This document shows, in pieces, positions 35,285 to 46,802 of a DNA stretch of 62,103 bases. The number at the start of each line of letters is the position of its first letter. Position 1 is the stretch's first letter. This DNA comes from Oscillospiraceae bacterium (GTDB lineage: Bacteria > Bacillota > Clostridia > Oscillospirales > CAG-272). Below the pieces are notes generated by a model. The model was not told the DNA's origin. It saw nothing but the letters and a program-made list of their open reading frames with translations, and made no database searches. Made by a program: the position numbers and the translations under genes. The stretch covers positions 1 through 62,103 of the forward strand of contig SVQK01000114.1 of assembly GCA_015065385.1 (NCBI GenBank). The letters are read 5' to 3'.

Positions 35285-35398
35285 CCGGAACCGGACCGAA
35301 AGAGGAAATCGACCCAATCACAAGCTCAGCGAACGCCGGTCCAGCCGTTGACCGATCCGCTCCGCTGAGCTTTTCCGCGCGATTCCTTCCGCAGTTCA

Positions 35399-35427
35399 TT
35401 GACAGCGCACCGGACATCTGTTATAAT
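35399..35427 (+). promoter_or_regulatory. Sigma-A promoter for the GH109-like gene
   Basis: TTGACA (35399-35404), a 17-base spacer and TATAAT (35422-35427), both boxes perfect, about 44 bases before the GTG start. Confidence 0.85.
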
Positions 35428-35470
35428 GGAACGCGTAAGAAGTTCAATTCATTTCGTGGAGGATTTGACC

Positions 35471-36715
35471 GTGAAAACCGTGAAAATGAGCGTCATAGGA
35501 CTGGGAGGCCGCGGAAGCTGGTGGCTTGGCGAGCTTCTCAAAATGGACGACGTGGAAATCACCGCCGTCTGCGACAAGCACGAGGATCGAATGGAGAACG
35601 GGCGGAAGATGTGTGCCGATCGGTACGGCCACGAGGTTTACGGCTCGACCGACGCGCGGGAGATCATCGACCGGGACGACGGAGCCGAAGCCGTCCTCAT
35701 CACCACCTACTGGAACGACCACGCCCCTCTGGCCATCGCCGCGATGAAAGCGGGGAAGTACGCCGCGTTCGAGGTCGGCCCCGCGCAGTCCGTCCGCCAG
35801 TGCTGGGATCTGGTCCGCGCCCACGAGGAGACGGGCGTTCCCTGCATGCTGATGGAAAACTGCTGCTACAACCGCGAGGAGATGACCGTCCTCAACATGA
35901 TCAAAAAGGGCCTCTTCGGCGAGATCATCCACTGTCAGGGCGGCTATCAGCACGATCTGCGCGCCGTCACCAACACCATGGCGCGGGATCACGAGCGGGC
36001 TTGGCAGTACCTCCACCGCAACGCGGAGCTCTATCCGACCCATGAGCTCGGCCCCATCATGACCTATCTGGACATCAACCGCGGCAACCGCCTCATGAGC
36101 CTCACGTCCATGGCCTCCAAATCCCGCGGACTGAAAAAGTATGTCAGGGATCACCTCGGACCGGATCACCCGCTGGCCGACGCGGACATCAAGCTCGGCG
36201 ATATCGTCACGACCTCGATCCGATGCGCCAACGGGGAGACCGTCGTCCTCACCCACGACACCAGCTCCCCGCGCCCCTATTCCCGCGGCGGACGGGTTCA
36301 GGGAACGATGGGCCTCTGGATGGAAGACCTCCACGCCCTCCACATCGAAGGAAGATCCCCCGGCGAGAGCTGGGAGCCCATGGAGAAGTACTGGGACGAG
36401 TTCGAGCATCCCCTCTGGAAGAAGTCCCGGGCGGGAGCCTTTCAGGGAGGTCACGGCGGCATGGACTGGCTTGTGATGCGCGCCTTTTTGAACGCCGTCC
36501 GCCGGAAGATCCAGACGCCCATCGACGCCTACGACTCCGCGACACTCATGGCGGTCGGGATCCTCTCCGAGGAGTCCATCGCCACCGGATCCGCCCCCGT
36601 CGCCATACCCGATTTCACTGACGGCAGATTGGTCAAGCGCGATCCCGGCCCGAAATCCATCTTCTCCCTCGAAGAGGTGGACGACGCCCTGTTCGAAGAA
36701 TCGGACGAAACCTGA
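35471..36715 (+). CDS. Gfo/Idh/MocA-fold protein, GH109-like
   Basis: A 414-residue protein with a Rossmann domain (GLGGRGS at about residues 10-16, AVCDK) and segments seen in glycoside hydrolase family 109: YPTHELGPIMTYLDINRG, SMASKSRGL and GGHGGMDW. GH109 enzymes use bound NAD+ to cleave alpha-N-acetylgalactosamine by a redox-elimination route. Substrate not proven here. The start is GTG at 35471 with GGAGG 8 bases upstream; an earlier ATG would overlap the promoter. It is probably co-transcribed with the CotH-type lipoprotein gene downstream. Confidence 0.82.
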   Translation: MKTVKMSVIGLGGRGSWWLGELLKMDDVEITAVCDKHEDRMENGRKMCADRYGHEVYGSTDAREIIDRDDGAEAVLITTYWNDHAPLAIAAMKAGKYAAFEVGPAQSVRQCWDLVRAHEETGVPCMLMENCCYNREEMTVLNMIKKGLFGEIIHCQGGYQHDLRAVTNTMARDHERAWQYLHRNAELYPTHELGPIMTYLDINRGNRLMSLTSMASKSRGLKKYVRDHLGPDHPLADADIKLGDIVTTSIRCANGETVVLTHDTSSPRPYSRGGRVQGTMGLWMEDLHALHIEGRSPGESWEPMEKYWDEFEHPLWKKSRAGAFQGGHGGMDWLVMRAFLNAVRRKIQTPIDAYDSATLMAVGILSEESIATGSAPVAIPDFTDGRLVKRDPGPKSIFSLEEVDDALFEESDET

Positions 36716-36769
36716 TTTCACGCGCGGCCTCCGCGGATTCCGGGGGACACTGCGCAAAAGGATGAACAC

Positions 36770-38977
36770 ATGACAAAGCCGCATTTCAGGATCGCCGCGC
36801 TGATTGTGACGCTGGCCCTCCTCTCGCCCTCCGTACTCTCTTGCCGGAAGGGAATTCCGATCGTCCCGCAGACGTCCGGGAATCCGGATCCGGCGCCCTC
36901 TTCCTCCGAACCTGCCGGACAGGACGACTCAGCCGAAACGCATGCCGACGCGCCCGATCCCTCCGAAGCCGGGGAAAAGACCCCGTCGGACGAGCCCGCT
37001 GCGGAGATCGAGCTTCCCCTGTACCTCCCCGCCGCCTCCTCCGACAATGTGAAGTTCCCCGAGGACGGCAAGGTCTACGCCGCCTATTCCGTCAACTACG
37101 GCCCGGCGGGAAAGATTGCCGGAGGGAACCTCAAAAACGTGGCGGACCGGATGTCCACCGTCGAGGCGGTTCCGAATCTCGGCTACAAATTTGTCTGCTG
37201 GTCCGACGGGAGCCGGGATCCCGTGCGCAGGGACACGCCGGACAACGTTCCGGAGAACAAGTCCTTTACCGCCCTGTTCGATTACGATGTTCTGGACATG
37301 CCCGTCATCGCCATCGATACCTCGACCGGTCGGGAGGTACAGTCCAAGACGGAGTACATATCCGCGGACTTCCGGATCTGCGGGACGGACGAGGAATATT
37401 CCTTCTCCGAGACGATCCAGCTGCGCGGGCGCGGCAACAACTCGTGGGGCTACGAGAAGAAGTCCTACAAAATGAAATTCCCGCAGAAGGTCAATCTCTT
37501 CGGACTCGGAACGGGCAAGGACAAGGTCTGGGTGCTCCTCGCCAACGTCTGCGACCAGTCCCTGCAGCGGAACCACGTCGCCCTCGAGCTGGCGCGGCGT
37601 CTGGAAGGGATCGATTTCTCCCCCGCGTCAAAGTCGGTCGAAGTCTATCTCAACGGCGAATACCGCGGCGTCTATCTGCTCGCGGAGGAGATCCGGGATT
37701 CGAAGGCCCGCGTGGTGATCGACTCGGAGGGCTATGAGACCGAGACGGATATCGGCTATGTCGTGGAGCTGTCCTCCTATGCCTCCGGCGACACCTTCTC
37801 CGTGGGCGGCAAGTCCTATCAGGTCCACAGCGACCTGTCGGCGGACCGGAACGTCAAGCGGGAGCAGATCCGCTTCATCACGGACTATCTCGGAAAATGT
37901 CTGGATGCTTTGAAAGCCGGTGACCGCGCTGAGATCGAAGCCCTCATCGACGTGGACTCCATGCTCGACACCTATTTGGCGGAGGAGGTCGTGAAGAACC
38001 TCGACACCGGCTGGGACAGCTTCTACCTCTATAAGGCTAAAGGCGGCAAGCTGTTTATCGGCCCGATCTGGGACTTCGACCTCTCCCTCGGAAACGCCAA
38101 CGAAGGCGAGGAGACCATCGACGGACTTTTCGCGGCCACCCGTTCCGGATCCGGCGGCGGAAATCCGTGGTGCTACCGGCCCATGGAGCTGGAATGGTTC
38201 CGGGAACTGGCCGTCGCAAGGTGGGACGAGATCAAGCCCAAGTATGTGGACGTCATTCCCGGCGAGGTGCGGGAAGAGGGCGCGGGCAAGCTCCGGTCCT
38301 ACGAGCGCAACTTTATCCGGTGGAAGATTTTCGGCACGACGCAGAACCGCGAGACGGAGGCCATCCGCAGGCTGAAAACCTACAAAGCCCATTACGAATA
38401 CCTTGCGGACTGGGCGGAGCAGCGGATCGCATGGCTCGACAAGACCTATCACGCGGAAGGGTTCCTCACGGCGAAGCTGTCCTCCGGCGGATCGGAGGAC
38501 AACGGCGGATTTGCCGATGACAAGACGAAGAAGCTGTTCGAATCCCTGACCGATATCATGGCGGAAAAAGGCGTGACAAACGTCAGGACCGAGATCGACG
38601 GATTCGGCGGAGAGGGCGTGGAAAATCTCTTTGACGGAGAGCCCGGGACCAAATACTGCTGGCCCTGCTACGGAGAGAGCGAATTCTCCTTCGAGCTGAA
38701 ATCCGCGGACACCCCGACCCACTACGCGTTCATGACTGCCAACGACACGAAGAGCCATAATTCCCGAAACCCCGAACGCTGGACGATCTACGGTTCGGTG
38801 GACGGCAGGACATGGGAAGTCATGGACGAGGAGAAGAACGGTCGGCGCGTGATGAACAAGCAGAACTATACCTGGAATGTTTTCGAGTTCGACAAGACCG
38901 GGGAATATCGGTACTACAAAATCCACATCGTCAACGACGATATCGTACAGTTCGGCGAATTCGCGCTGATGAAATAA
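36770..38977 (+). CDS. CotH kinase-like lipoprotein with C-terminal discoidin-like domain
   Basis: A 735-residue exported protein. A signal peptide ends at a lipobox (VLSC, Cys25), followed by a Ser/Pro/Glu-rich linker (about 30-85) and a bacterial-repeat-like domain. A CotH-type kinase fold occupies about 195-560: RGRGNNSWG, KKSYKMKF, YLNGEYRGVYLLAEE and the metal-binding WDFDLSLGN. The C-terminal 150 residues have a beta-sandwich pattern like F5/8 type C carbohydrate-binding modules (NPERWTIYGSVDGRTW). CotH in spores phosphorylates coat proteins; this extracellular form probably modifies surface or substrate proteins. A strong terminator follows. Confidence 0.85.
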   Translation: MTKPHFRIAALIVTLALLSPSVLSCRKGIPIVPQTSGNPDPAPSSSEPAGQDDSAETHADAPDPSEAGEKTPSDEPAAEIELPLYLPAASSDNVKFPEDGKVYAAYSVNYGPAGKIAGGNLKNVADRMSTVEAVPNLGYKFVCWSDGSRDPVRRDTPDNVPENKSFTALFDYDVLDMPVIAIDTSTGREVQSKTEYISADFRICGTDEEYSFSETIQLRGRGNNSWGYEKKSYKMKFPQKVNLFGLGTGKDKVWVLLANVCDQSLQRNHVALELARRLEGIDFSPASKSVEVYLNGEYRGVYLLAEEIRDSKARVVIDSEGYETETDIGYVVELSSYASGDTFSVGGKSYQVHSDLSADRNVKREQIRFITDYLGKCLDALKAGDRAEIEALIDVDSMLDTYLAEEVVKNLDTGWDSFYLYKAKGGKLFIGPIWDFDLSLGNANEGEETIDGLFAATRSGSGGGNPWCYRPMELEWFRELAVARWDEIKPKYVDVIPGEVREEGAGKLRSYERNFIRWKIFGTTQNRETEAIRRLKTYKAHYEYLADWAEQRIAWLDKTYHAEGFLTAKLSSGGSEDNGGFADDKTKKLFESLTDIMAEKGVTNVRTEIDGFGGEGVENLFDGEPGTKYCWPCYGESEFSFELKSADTPTHYAFMTANDTKSHNSRNPERWTIYGSVDGRTWEVMDEEKNGRRVMNKQNYTWNVFEFDKTGEYRYYKIHIVNDDIVQFGEFALMK

Positions 38978-38984
38978 GAAAAGC

Positions 38985-39023
38985 CGCGTCCGTCCTTCAA
39001 AATCGGGGACGGGCGCGTTTTTT
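38985..39023 (+). terminator. Strong intrinsic terminator after the CotH-like gene
   Basis: An 11-bp stem (38985-38995 with 39007-39017, one G-T pair), an 11-base loop and six T. Confidence 0.92.
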
Positions 39024-39069
39024 ACCCCCTGACTTCAGTACGGCTAAACCCCGGTTCAGACACGCTCCC

Positions 39070-39098
39070 TTGCGCTCCGCCTCCCGATGTGCTACAAT
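39070..39098 (+). promoter_or_regulatory. Promoter of the first XRE regulator gene
   Basis: TTGCGC (39070-39075), a 17-base spacer and TACAAT (39093-39098), about 48 bases before the ATG. Confidence 0.6.
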
Positions 39099-39145
39099 GA
39101 GTTCAACAAAAGCGCTTTTGAAATCTGACCGCAAGGAGAACCCGT

Positions 39146-40243
39146 ATGAATCCCGAAACCATCGGAAAGAATATCCGCGACGCCCGCCGACAGAAGGAAA
39201 TGACGCAGGCCGTGCTCGCGGAACGCATGAACGTCTCGGAATCCGCCATCAGTCAGTGGGAATCCGGAAAGACCTCTCCGGATCTGTCCCTCATCCCCGA
39301 TCTCTGCGGCATACTCGGCATTTCGGCGGACTGGCTGCTCAGTGTGAACGCGGAACAACGCGCGAAGGAGATCGAAGCGATCCTGAAACGGGTGAACGAC
39401 CTCGACCGGAACGGACGCGGAAAAGAAACGCTTCCGATTCTGGAGGAGGCTTGTCTCCGTTATCCAGAGGATCATAGACTCGCTCGAGCGTTAATGTACG
39501 CCACCGAAGACCCTGACCGTCAAATTGCCATTGGAGAGCGTCTGCTTGCGGAGTGTACCGAGGAAGAATACCGCACCACCGCTATACAGATCCTGATTTA
39601 TGCCTATAAAGAGAAGGGCAATCTCCGTCGTGCTGAAGAACTCGCCCGCCAGATGCCGGCTCTCTGGACAACCTCGGACGTATTTCTTACGCACATAGCG
39701 GAGGGAGAGGAATACCAGAAGCAGGCCCGTTATCTTCGCTTTGGCCTTTTGAATATTCTGGTTGAAGCAATACACTATGGCACTTATTTCAAGAGTGAGG
39801 ATTCGTTTTCAGAGGATGAGAAGGCAAAGGTATTCGAAAAGGGAATTGCCCTCCTCTCGCTGTTCTTTGAGAAAGGGGACTACGGATTTTTTCACGGCAG
39901 TCTTCGAGACGAATACCGTCGGCTGGCCGAATGGCATGCAAGGCGCGGTGAAACAAATGATGCGCTCGGCTGCCTTGAAAACGCCGTTTATCACGCAATG
40001 AAATTTATCGAATATGTTGAAGAGGAACCGGGTTCTTATCACCACACCTCCCTGCTGTTCCGCGGCATGACGGGCGGTGGAAATGTAGGGGTGGGTTCGG
40101 ATCAGAATTCCGCGTCCGATCTGCTCGAAGAAATGAAAGAACCGGCCTTCGACAGTCTCCGCGAATCGCCCGCTTTCCGTGAGATCGAAGCGAAGCTCGA
40201 AGCCGCCGCCGGACCTTGGAACGTGGCGGGAAATGATGATTAA
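39146..40243 (+). CDS. XRE-family regulator with TPR-like C-terminal domain (paralogue 1)
   Basis: A 365-residue protein. Residues 7-60 are a Cro/C1-type helix-turn-helix (IGKNIRDARRQKEMTQAVLAE, recognition helix SESAISQWESGK). The remainder is helical and repeat-like, resembling the tetratricopeptide domains of RRNPP-type peptide-sensing regulators. Base composition of the middle part (about 39450-40110) is less GC-rich than its neighbours, with codons rare elsewhere in the window. No small signalling peptide gene was recognised beside it. It is monocistronic with its own promoter, and a second related regulator follows. Confidence 0.8.
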   Translation: MNPETIGKNIRDARRQKEMTQAVLAERMNVSESAISQWESGKTSPDLSLIPDLCGILGISADWLLSVNAEQRAKEIEAILKRVNDLDRNGRGKETLPILEEACLRYPEDHRLARALMYATEDPDRQIAIGERLLAECTEEEYRTTAIQILIYAYKEKGNLRRAEELARQMPALWTTSDVFLTHIAEGEEYQKQARYLRFGLLNILVEAIHYGTYFKSEDSFSEDEKAKVFEKGIALLSLFFEKGDYGFFHGSLRDEYRRLAEWHARRGETNDALGCLENAVYHAMKFIEYVEEEPGSYHHTSLLFRGMTGGGNVGVGSDQNSASDLLEEMKEPAFDSLRESPAFREIEAKLEAAAGPWNVAGNDD

Positions 40244-40328
40244 CCTTCTCAGGAGGACAGTTTCGGCTCTCCTCCGTCTCTTCTTCGGAGTTCTCAAGAT
40301 CTGAGAATAAAATCCACGAAACGCGCGC

Positions 40329-40357
40329 TTGCAATCTCCTGCCCGCTCCGGTATAAT
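40329..40357 (+). promoter_or_regulatory. Promoter of the second XRE regulator gene
   Basis: TTGCAA (40329-40334), a 17-base spacer and TATAAT (40352-40357), about 48 bases before the ATG. The upstream gap also holds a small inverted repeat (TTCTCA/TGAGAA near 40291-40307). Confidence 0.75.
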
Positions 40358-40405
40358 GATGTCACCCGGGAAAGAACACGACCTCGCGGACCAAAGGAGA
40401 ACGAC

Positions 40406-41500
40406 ATGAAACTGAATCTTGGAGAAAACATCCGAAGACTGCGGCGGTCGCGTGACTGGACGCAGGACGAGCTGGCGGACCGTCTCGGCACCACAAGCCA
40501 ATCCGTGAGCCGTTGGGAAAACGGGACGACCTACCCGGACATGGAATTCCTTCCGGAACTCGCCGATCTATTCTCCGTAACGGTGGACGCGCTTTTGGGC
40601 GTGGATCGGAGGACAGAGGAGAAACAGGTGAACACGATCCTCGACGCCTTTCAGGAGGCGATCGGATACGGTCGGATCGACGAATGCATCCGGATCGCGC
40701 GGGCGGGCGTCGCCCAGTTCCCGAACAACTATGCGCTCCTCTGCAAACTGATGTACGCGCTCTTCATCGAAGGGGACTCCGACGGCTCGAATCCCGACTG
40801 GAAGGAAGCTTCGGAGCGTAACGACGCGGAGATCGTCTCCCTCGGCGAGCGGATCGTCCGAAGCTGTACGGACGAGGATATCCGCAACGAGGCAAAGCGG
40901 CTTCTCGCGTTCAACCACTGCGAGATGGGCCGGAAAGCCGAAGGCCGTACGATCTATGAAACGCTCCCACTCTTCGAGCACTGCCGGGAGCTGAACATCG
41001 GGTGGGCTTTGGAGGACAAAGAAGAGCTGAAAAAGAACGAGCTCTGGTATCTCACCACCGGGTTCGATCTGGTGTACAGCGGCCTCTGGCAGTGCTGCGA
41101 CAGAAGACCGATCGAAGAGCAGCCGGCCTTTCTCGACGCGATGGAGCAGATCGAAGACCTCCGTCACGGCGGGAAGCGGCGGATCGGAAGCGAGCACTAC
41201 AGCGAATATCAGTTTGCCGTCAAACGTGCCGAAGTGTGCGCAAAACTCGGACGCGAAAAGGAGATGGCCGCCGCGCTCCGCCGTGCCGCAGAGGAGGCCG
41301 CCGCCTTCGACGCATGGCAGGAGGATGAGACGATGAACTTCCCGTTCGAGGGCGAGAAGACGAACAGCCGCTCGCACTATGAGACGGGCAATGAAGTCGG
41401 CGCATGTCAGAGGCTCCGGGAACGGGACCTCATGCACAAGGCGTTCGAGCCGTACCGCGAGACGGAGGAATTCCGGAAAATCGTGGAATCGATTGGGTGA
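40406..41500 (+). CDS. XRE-family regulator with TPR-like C-terminal domain (paralogue 2)
   Basis: A 364-residue protein of the same architecture and almost the same length as the gene before it. The helix-turn-helix is at residues 6-60 (NIRRLRRSRDWTQDELADRLG, recognition helix TSQSVSRWENG) and is followed by a helical repeat domain. Both end with a similar RE-(S/T)-x-EFR-type helix. The two share layout but limited sequence identity, which suggests an old duplication. Ligand and targets unknown. A strong terminator follows. Confidence 0.82.
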   Translation: MKLNLGENIRRLRRSRDWTQDELADRLGTTSQSVSRWENGTTYPDMEFLPELADLFSVTVDALLGVDRRTEEKQVNTILDAFQEAIGYGRIDECIRIARAGVAQFPNNYALLCKLMYALFIEGDSDGSNPDWKEASERNDAEIVSLGERIVRSCTDEDIRNEAKRLLAFNHCEMGRKAEGRTIYETLPLFEHCRELNIGWALEDKEELKKNELWYLTTGFDLVYSGLWQCCDRRPIEEQPAFLDAMEQIEDLRHGGKRRIGSEHYSEYQFAVKRAEVCAKLGREKEMAAALRRAAEEAAAFDAWQEDETMNFPFEGEKTNSRSHYETGNEVGACQRLRERDLMHKAFEPYRETEEFRKIVESIG

Positions 41501-43741
<2,241 letters not shown>

Positions 43742-43742
43742 T

Positions 43743-44828
43743 ATGCGGATTTTCTTCTGGATTTTAGGGATTCTTGCCGTTCTTTTTCTTCTGTTCACCG
43801 TCGTCGGGGGCTATTTGCTCTATTATTTCACCATCCGACGGGACGACCGCCGATCCAACAAGGGCTGGGACGAGCCGCTCAAACCCTACGGCAATACCGG
43901 CGAGGAGGAGTTTGCCAGAATGCGGGAGGGAGAGGCTTTTCTCAAAGGCCGCATGGCCGAATTCGTGACCCTGACCTCCCGGGACGGACTTACGCTCTGG
44001 GCCCGGTATTTCGCCCATCCCGAACCGCGCGGGATTTTCCTCATGGTTCACGGCTACCGCTCCTCCTCCATTCAGGATTTCTCCGGAGCCGTGCTCCCGA
44101 TCTGGAACATGGGCTATTCGCTCTTCATGATCGATCAGCGGGCCATGGGCAGGAGCGAGGGCAAGGCTCTGTGCTTCGGCATCAAAGAGCGGTATGACGT
44201 GATCGACTGGGCGAACTATCTGAAGGAGCGGTTCCCGGATCTGCCGGTCGTCGCGGACGGCGTGTCCATGGGTTCTGGGACGGTCCTCTATGCCTGCGGT
44301 CTCGGCTGGCCGGACAATGTGAAGGCCGTCATCGCCGACTGCGGCTATTCCTCGCCGGGCGCGATCTGCCGCAAGTGCATGAAACAGTGGTACCATCTGC
44401 CGCCTTTCCCGATTTACTATTGCGCCAAACTCTGGACCCGCATTCTCGCAGGGATCGACCTCGATTCGATCAACGCGCGGGAGTGCCTCGAGAAGCTGAA
44501 AGACCGCTCTCTCTACCCGAAGCCCCTGCCGATCCTGCTCGCCCACGGACGCAAAGACGGATTTGTGCCATACGAAATGAGCGAGGAGAACATGAAGGCG
44601 TTCGGGCCGAAAGACACCTTCGCGGAGCTCTTCACGTCCGATACCGCCGACCACGGCATGGCCTTCCTCCGGGACTACGACGGCTATATGGAGGCCATCG
44701 GACGCCTCTTCGACAAGGCCGGGCTGCCGCACGAGAAGGTCGAAGTCGAGGAATTTGTCCCCGAAACGCCTATAGAAGAGCTCACCCGCCCCGATCTGAA
44801 CCCCGGTGGGATCTACACCGTCAATTGA
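43743..44828 (+). CDS. Membrane-anchored alpha/beta hydrolase
   Basis: A 361-residue protein with an N-terminal membrane helix (about residues 4-28) and an alpha/beta-hydrolase domain: oxyanion-hole MVHGYRSSS, nucleophile elbow DGVSMGSG, a catalytic Asp in HGRKDGFVP and His in TADHGMAF. It resembles the YqkD/BAAT-type serine hydrolases of Firmicutes. Substrate unknown. It begins 1 base after the ligA stop with GGGAGA upstream, so the two are co-translated without an evident functional link. Confidence 0.82.
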   Translation: MRIFFWILGILAVLFLLFTVVGGYLLYYFTIRRDDRRSNKGWDEPLKPYGNTGEEEFARMREGEAFLKGRMAEFVTLTSRDGLTLWARYFAHPEPRGIFLMVHGYRSSSIQDFSGAVLPIWNMGYSLFMIDQRAMGRSEGKALCFGIKERYDVIDWANYLKERFPDLPVVADGVSMGSGTVLYACGLGWPDNVKAVIADCGYSSPGAICRKCMKQWYHLPPFPIYYCAKLWTRILAGIDLDSINARECLEKLKDRSLYPKPLPILLAHGRKDGFVPYEMSEENMKAFGPKDTFAELFTSDTADHGMAFLRDYDGYMEAIGRLFDKAGLPHEKVEVEEFVPETPIEELTRPDLNPGGIYTVN

Positions 44829-44865
44829 ACGAACCGACCGACCTGTCGGCAAAGGAGAAACCATC

Positions 44866-46770
44866 ATGTCACGCTGGACCATTCACCCCACGGAAAACGC
44901 CGTTGTCTGGACGCCCGCCCTCGGAGAGGCGCACACCGACGACTACGAGATGGCGGGGTACCGCTGCGCCTTCGTGGTAAAGTACGGCACGGACGAGCGG
45001 GGCTTCGTCCTGACGCATCACCCCATCTTTCCGACGCTCCGCCTCCGTCCGAACAACACCCACGCCACCTATCAGATGGACGTCCCGGATGAGAAATGGC
45101 CGCGCCTTGTCCTCCTTCCGGAGCGGGAGCCGGTGAAGGAAACCCTCGTCCGCGTCAAACTGAACGGCACGATCGAGATCGAAACCACGGCGGCGGAGGG
45201 AAGGCTGAAAATCCGCCGGATCTGCTTCCCGTCCACGGAGGTCCGGGCGGCCTACGAGATTCTGACGGCGGAGAACACCGGAGCAGAACCGCTCGAGCTC
45301 GGCGCGACGATCCTCGACAACGAGGTCGATCAGACGATGGGCCCGATGGGGATCAATATCTGCGAAATCAAAACCGATCTCGGCTCACGTCTCGGAATAC
45401 TCTCCCCCGGCGCGTCCTTCACCGCGTGGATCGCCGTCACCGGCCGCGTTGCCAACGAAAATCCGCCCGCCGAGGACCCCGCGGCCGAGTATCTGCGCAG
45501 GCTCCGGACCATCGAGCGGCTCACCGCGCCCATGAAGCTGGAGACCGGGAACCGCGCCCTCGATCTGATGTTCCGCTTCGCCAAGCTCCGGGCGGGCGAG
45601 TCCGTCTACCGCACCCGGTACGGCCTGATCCATTCCCCCGGCGGCTATTCCTATTTTGCCGCGACGTGGTGCAACGATCAGGTGGAGTACGCGGGGCCGT
45701 ATTTCGCCTACACCGGGGATCCGGATCTCATAGAGGCAAGCCTGAACGCGTACCGGATGTACATGCCCTTCATGTCCGACCGGTACGAGCCCATTCCGTC
45801 CTCCGTCATCGCCGAGGGCATCGATTACTGGAACGGGGCGGGGGACCGGGGAGACGCCGCCATGTACCTCTACGGAGCCGCCCGCTTCGCCCTGACCGTC
45901 GGAGACCGCGAGATCGCCCGGGAGCTTTGGCCCGCTGTGAAGTGGTGCGCCGAATACTGCGAGCGGAAGAAGAACGCGGCGGGTGTGATCGCGTCGGACC
46001 GGGACGAGCTGGAAGGGCGTTTTCCCTCGGGCGACGCCAACCTCTGCACCTCGACGCTCTGCTATGCCGGACTTCTTGCGGCGGCGGAACTTGCGGACGT
46101 TTTCGGCGAGGACGGGGATCAGTACCGCTTACGCGCGGGAGAGCTGAGGGACGCCATCGAGCGGGTCTTCGGCCATACCATCCACGGTATCCCCGCCTAT
46201 CGGTATTACGATGGCTGCGAGGTCATGCGCTCGTGGATCTGCATGCCGCTTTGCGTCGGGATCTATGACCGGGCCGGGGCGACGGTGGAGGCTCTCACCT
46301 CCCGCTGGCTCATGCGTCCGGACGGATTCCTCACCTCCGAGGAAAGCGAGACGATCTGGGACCGCTCCACCTTGTACAGTCTCCGCGGCATTTTCGCCTC
46401 CGGCTATACGGAAGAAGCCTTTTCGCTGCTGTCCCGCTATGTGGAGAACCGGCTTCTCTCCGAGCGGGTCCCCTATGCGGTGGAGGCCTATCCCGAGGGA
46501 GGACGCCGCCAGCTCTCCGGGGAAAGCGCGCTGTTCTGCAAGGTCATCCTCGAAGGCATGCTGGATCTGACGCCCGCCTCCCTCACCTCCTTCACCGTGA
46601 AGCCCACCCTTCCCGCCGGACTCGACCATATTACCCTTGAGAACATCCGGGCGTTCGGCGGCGTCTTCACCGTATCCGTCAAAAAGGACGGCTGGACGGT
46701 CTCCCGCTCCGACGGAGTCCTCCTTGGGGAAGGGAAGAACGGCGAAAAGGGCCTGATCCCGCTTGCCTGA
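44866..46770 (+). CDS. Six-hairpin glycosidase-like protein
   Basis: A 634-residue cytoplasmic protein without a signal peptide. The N-terminal part is beta-rich. The region from about 225 to 560 is helical with repeated Trp/Tyr/Asp patterns (SYFAATWCNDQVEYAGPYF, YWNGAGDRGDAAMYLYG, ESETIWDRSTLYS), as in (alpha/alpha)6-barrel glycosidases. Candidate acidic catalytic residues cannot be assigned by eye. It may act on an oligosaccharide taken up by the cell. AAAGGAGA lies before the ATG at 44866; a longer frame overlaps the hydrolase gene. Confidence 0.65.
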   Translation: MSRWTIHPTENAVVWTPALGEAHTDDYEMAGYRCAFVVKYGTDERGFVLTHHPIFPTLRLRPNNTHATYQMDVPDEKWPRLVLLPEREPVKETLVRVKLNGTIEIETTAAEGRLKIRRICFPSTEVRAAYEILTAENTGAEPLELGATILDNEVDQTMGPMGINICEIKTDLGSRLGILSPGASFTAWIAVTGRVANENPPAEDPAAEYLRRLRTIERLTAPMKLETGNRALDLMFRFAKLRAGESVYRTRYGLIHSPGGYSYFAATWCNDQVEYAGPYFAYTGDPDLIEASLNAYRMYMPFMSDRYEPIPSSVIAEGIDYWNGAGDRGDAAMYLYGAARFALTVGDREIARELWPAVKWCAEYCERKKNAAGVIASDRDELEGRFPSGDANLCTSTLCYAGLLAAAELADVFGEDGDQYRLRAGELRDAIERVFGHTIHGIPAYRYYDGCEVMRSWICMPLCVGIYDRAGATVEALTSRWLMRPDGFLTSEESETIWDRSTLYSLRGIFASGYTEEAFSLLSRYVENRLLSERVPYAVEAYPEGGRRQLSGESALFCKVILEGMLDLTPASLTSFTVKPTLPAGLDHITLENIRAFGGVFTVSVKKDGWTVSRSDGVLLGEGKNGEKGLIPLA

Positions 46771-46802
46771 ATGTCACAGATTACATACAAAGGAGCGATT
46801 TC

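Noticed and set aside
32912..35317. Long minus-strand open frame opposite the M56 gene
   Set aside because: Composition is that of a shadow frame and the plus strand holds a clear M56 protein.
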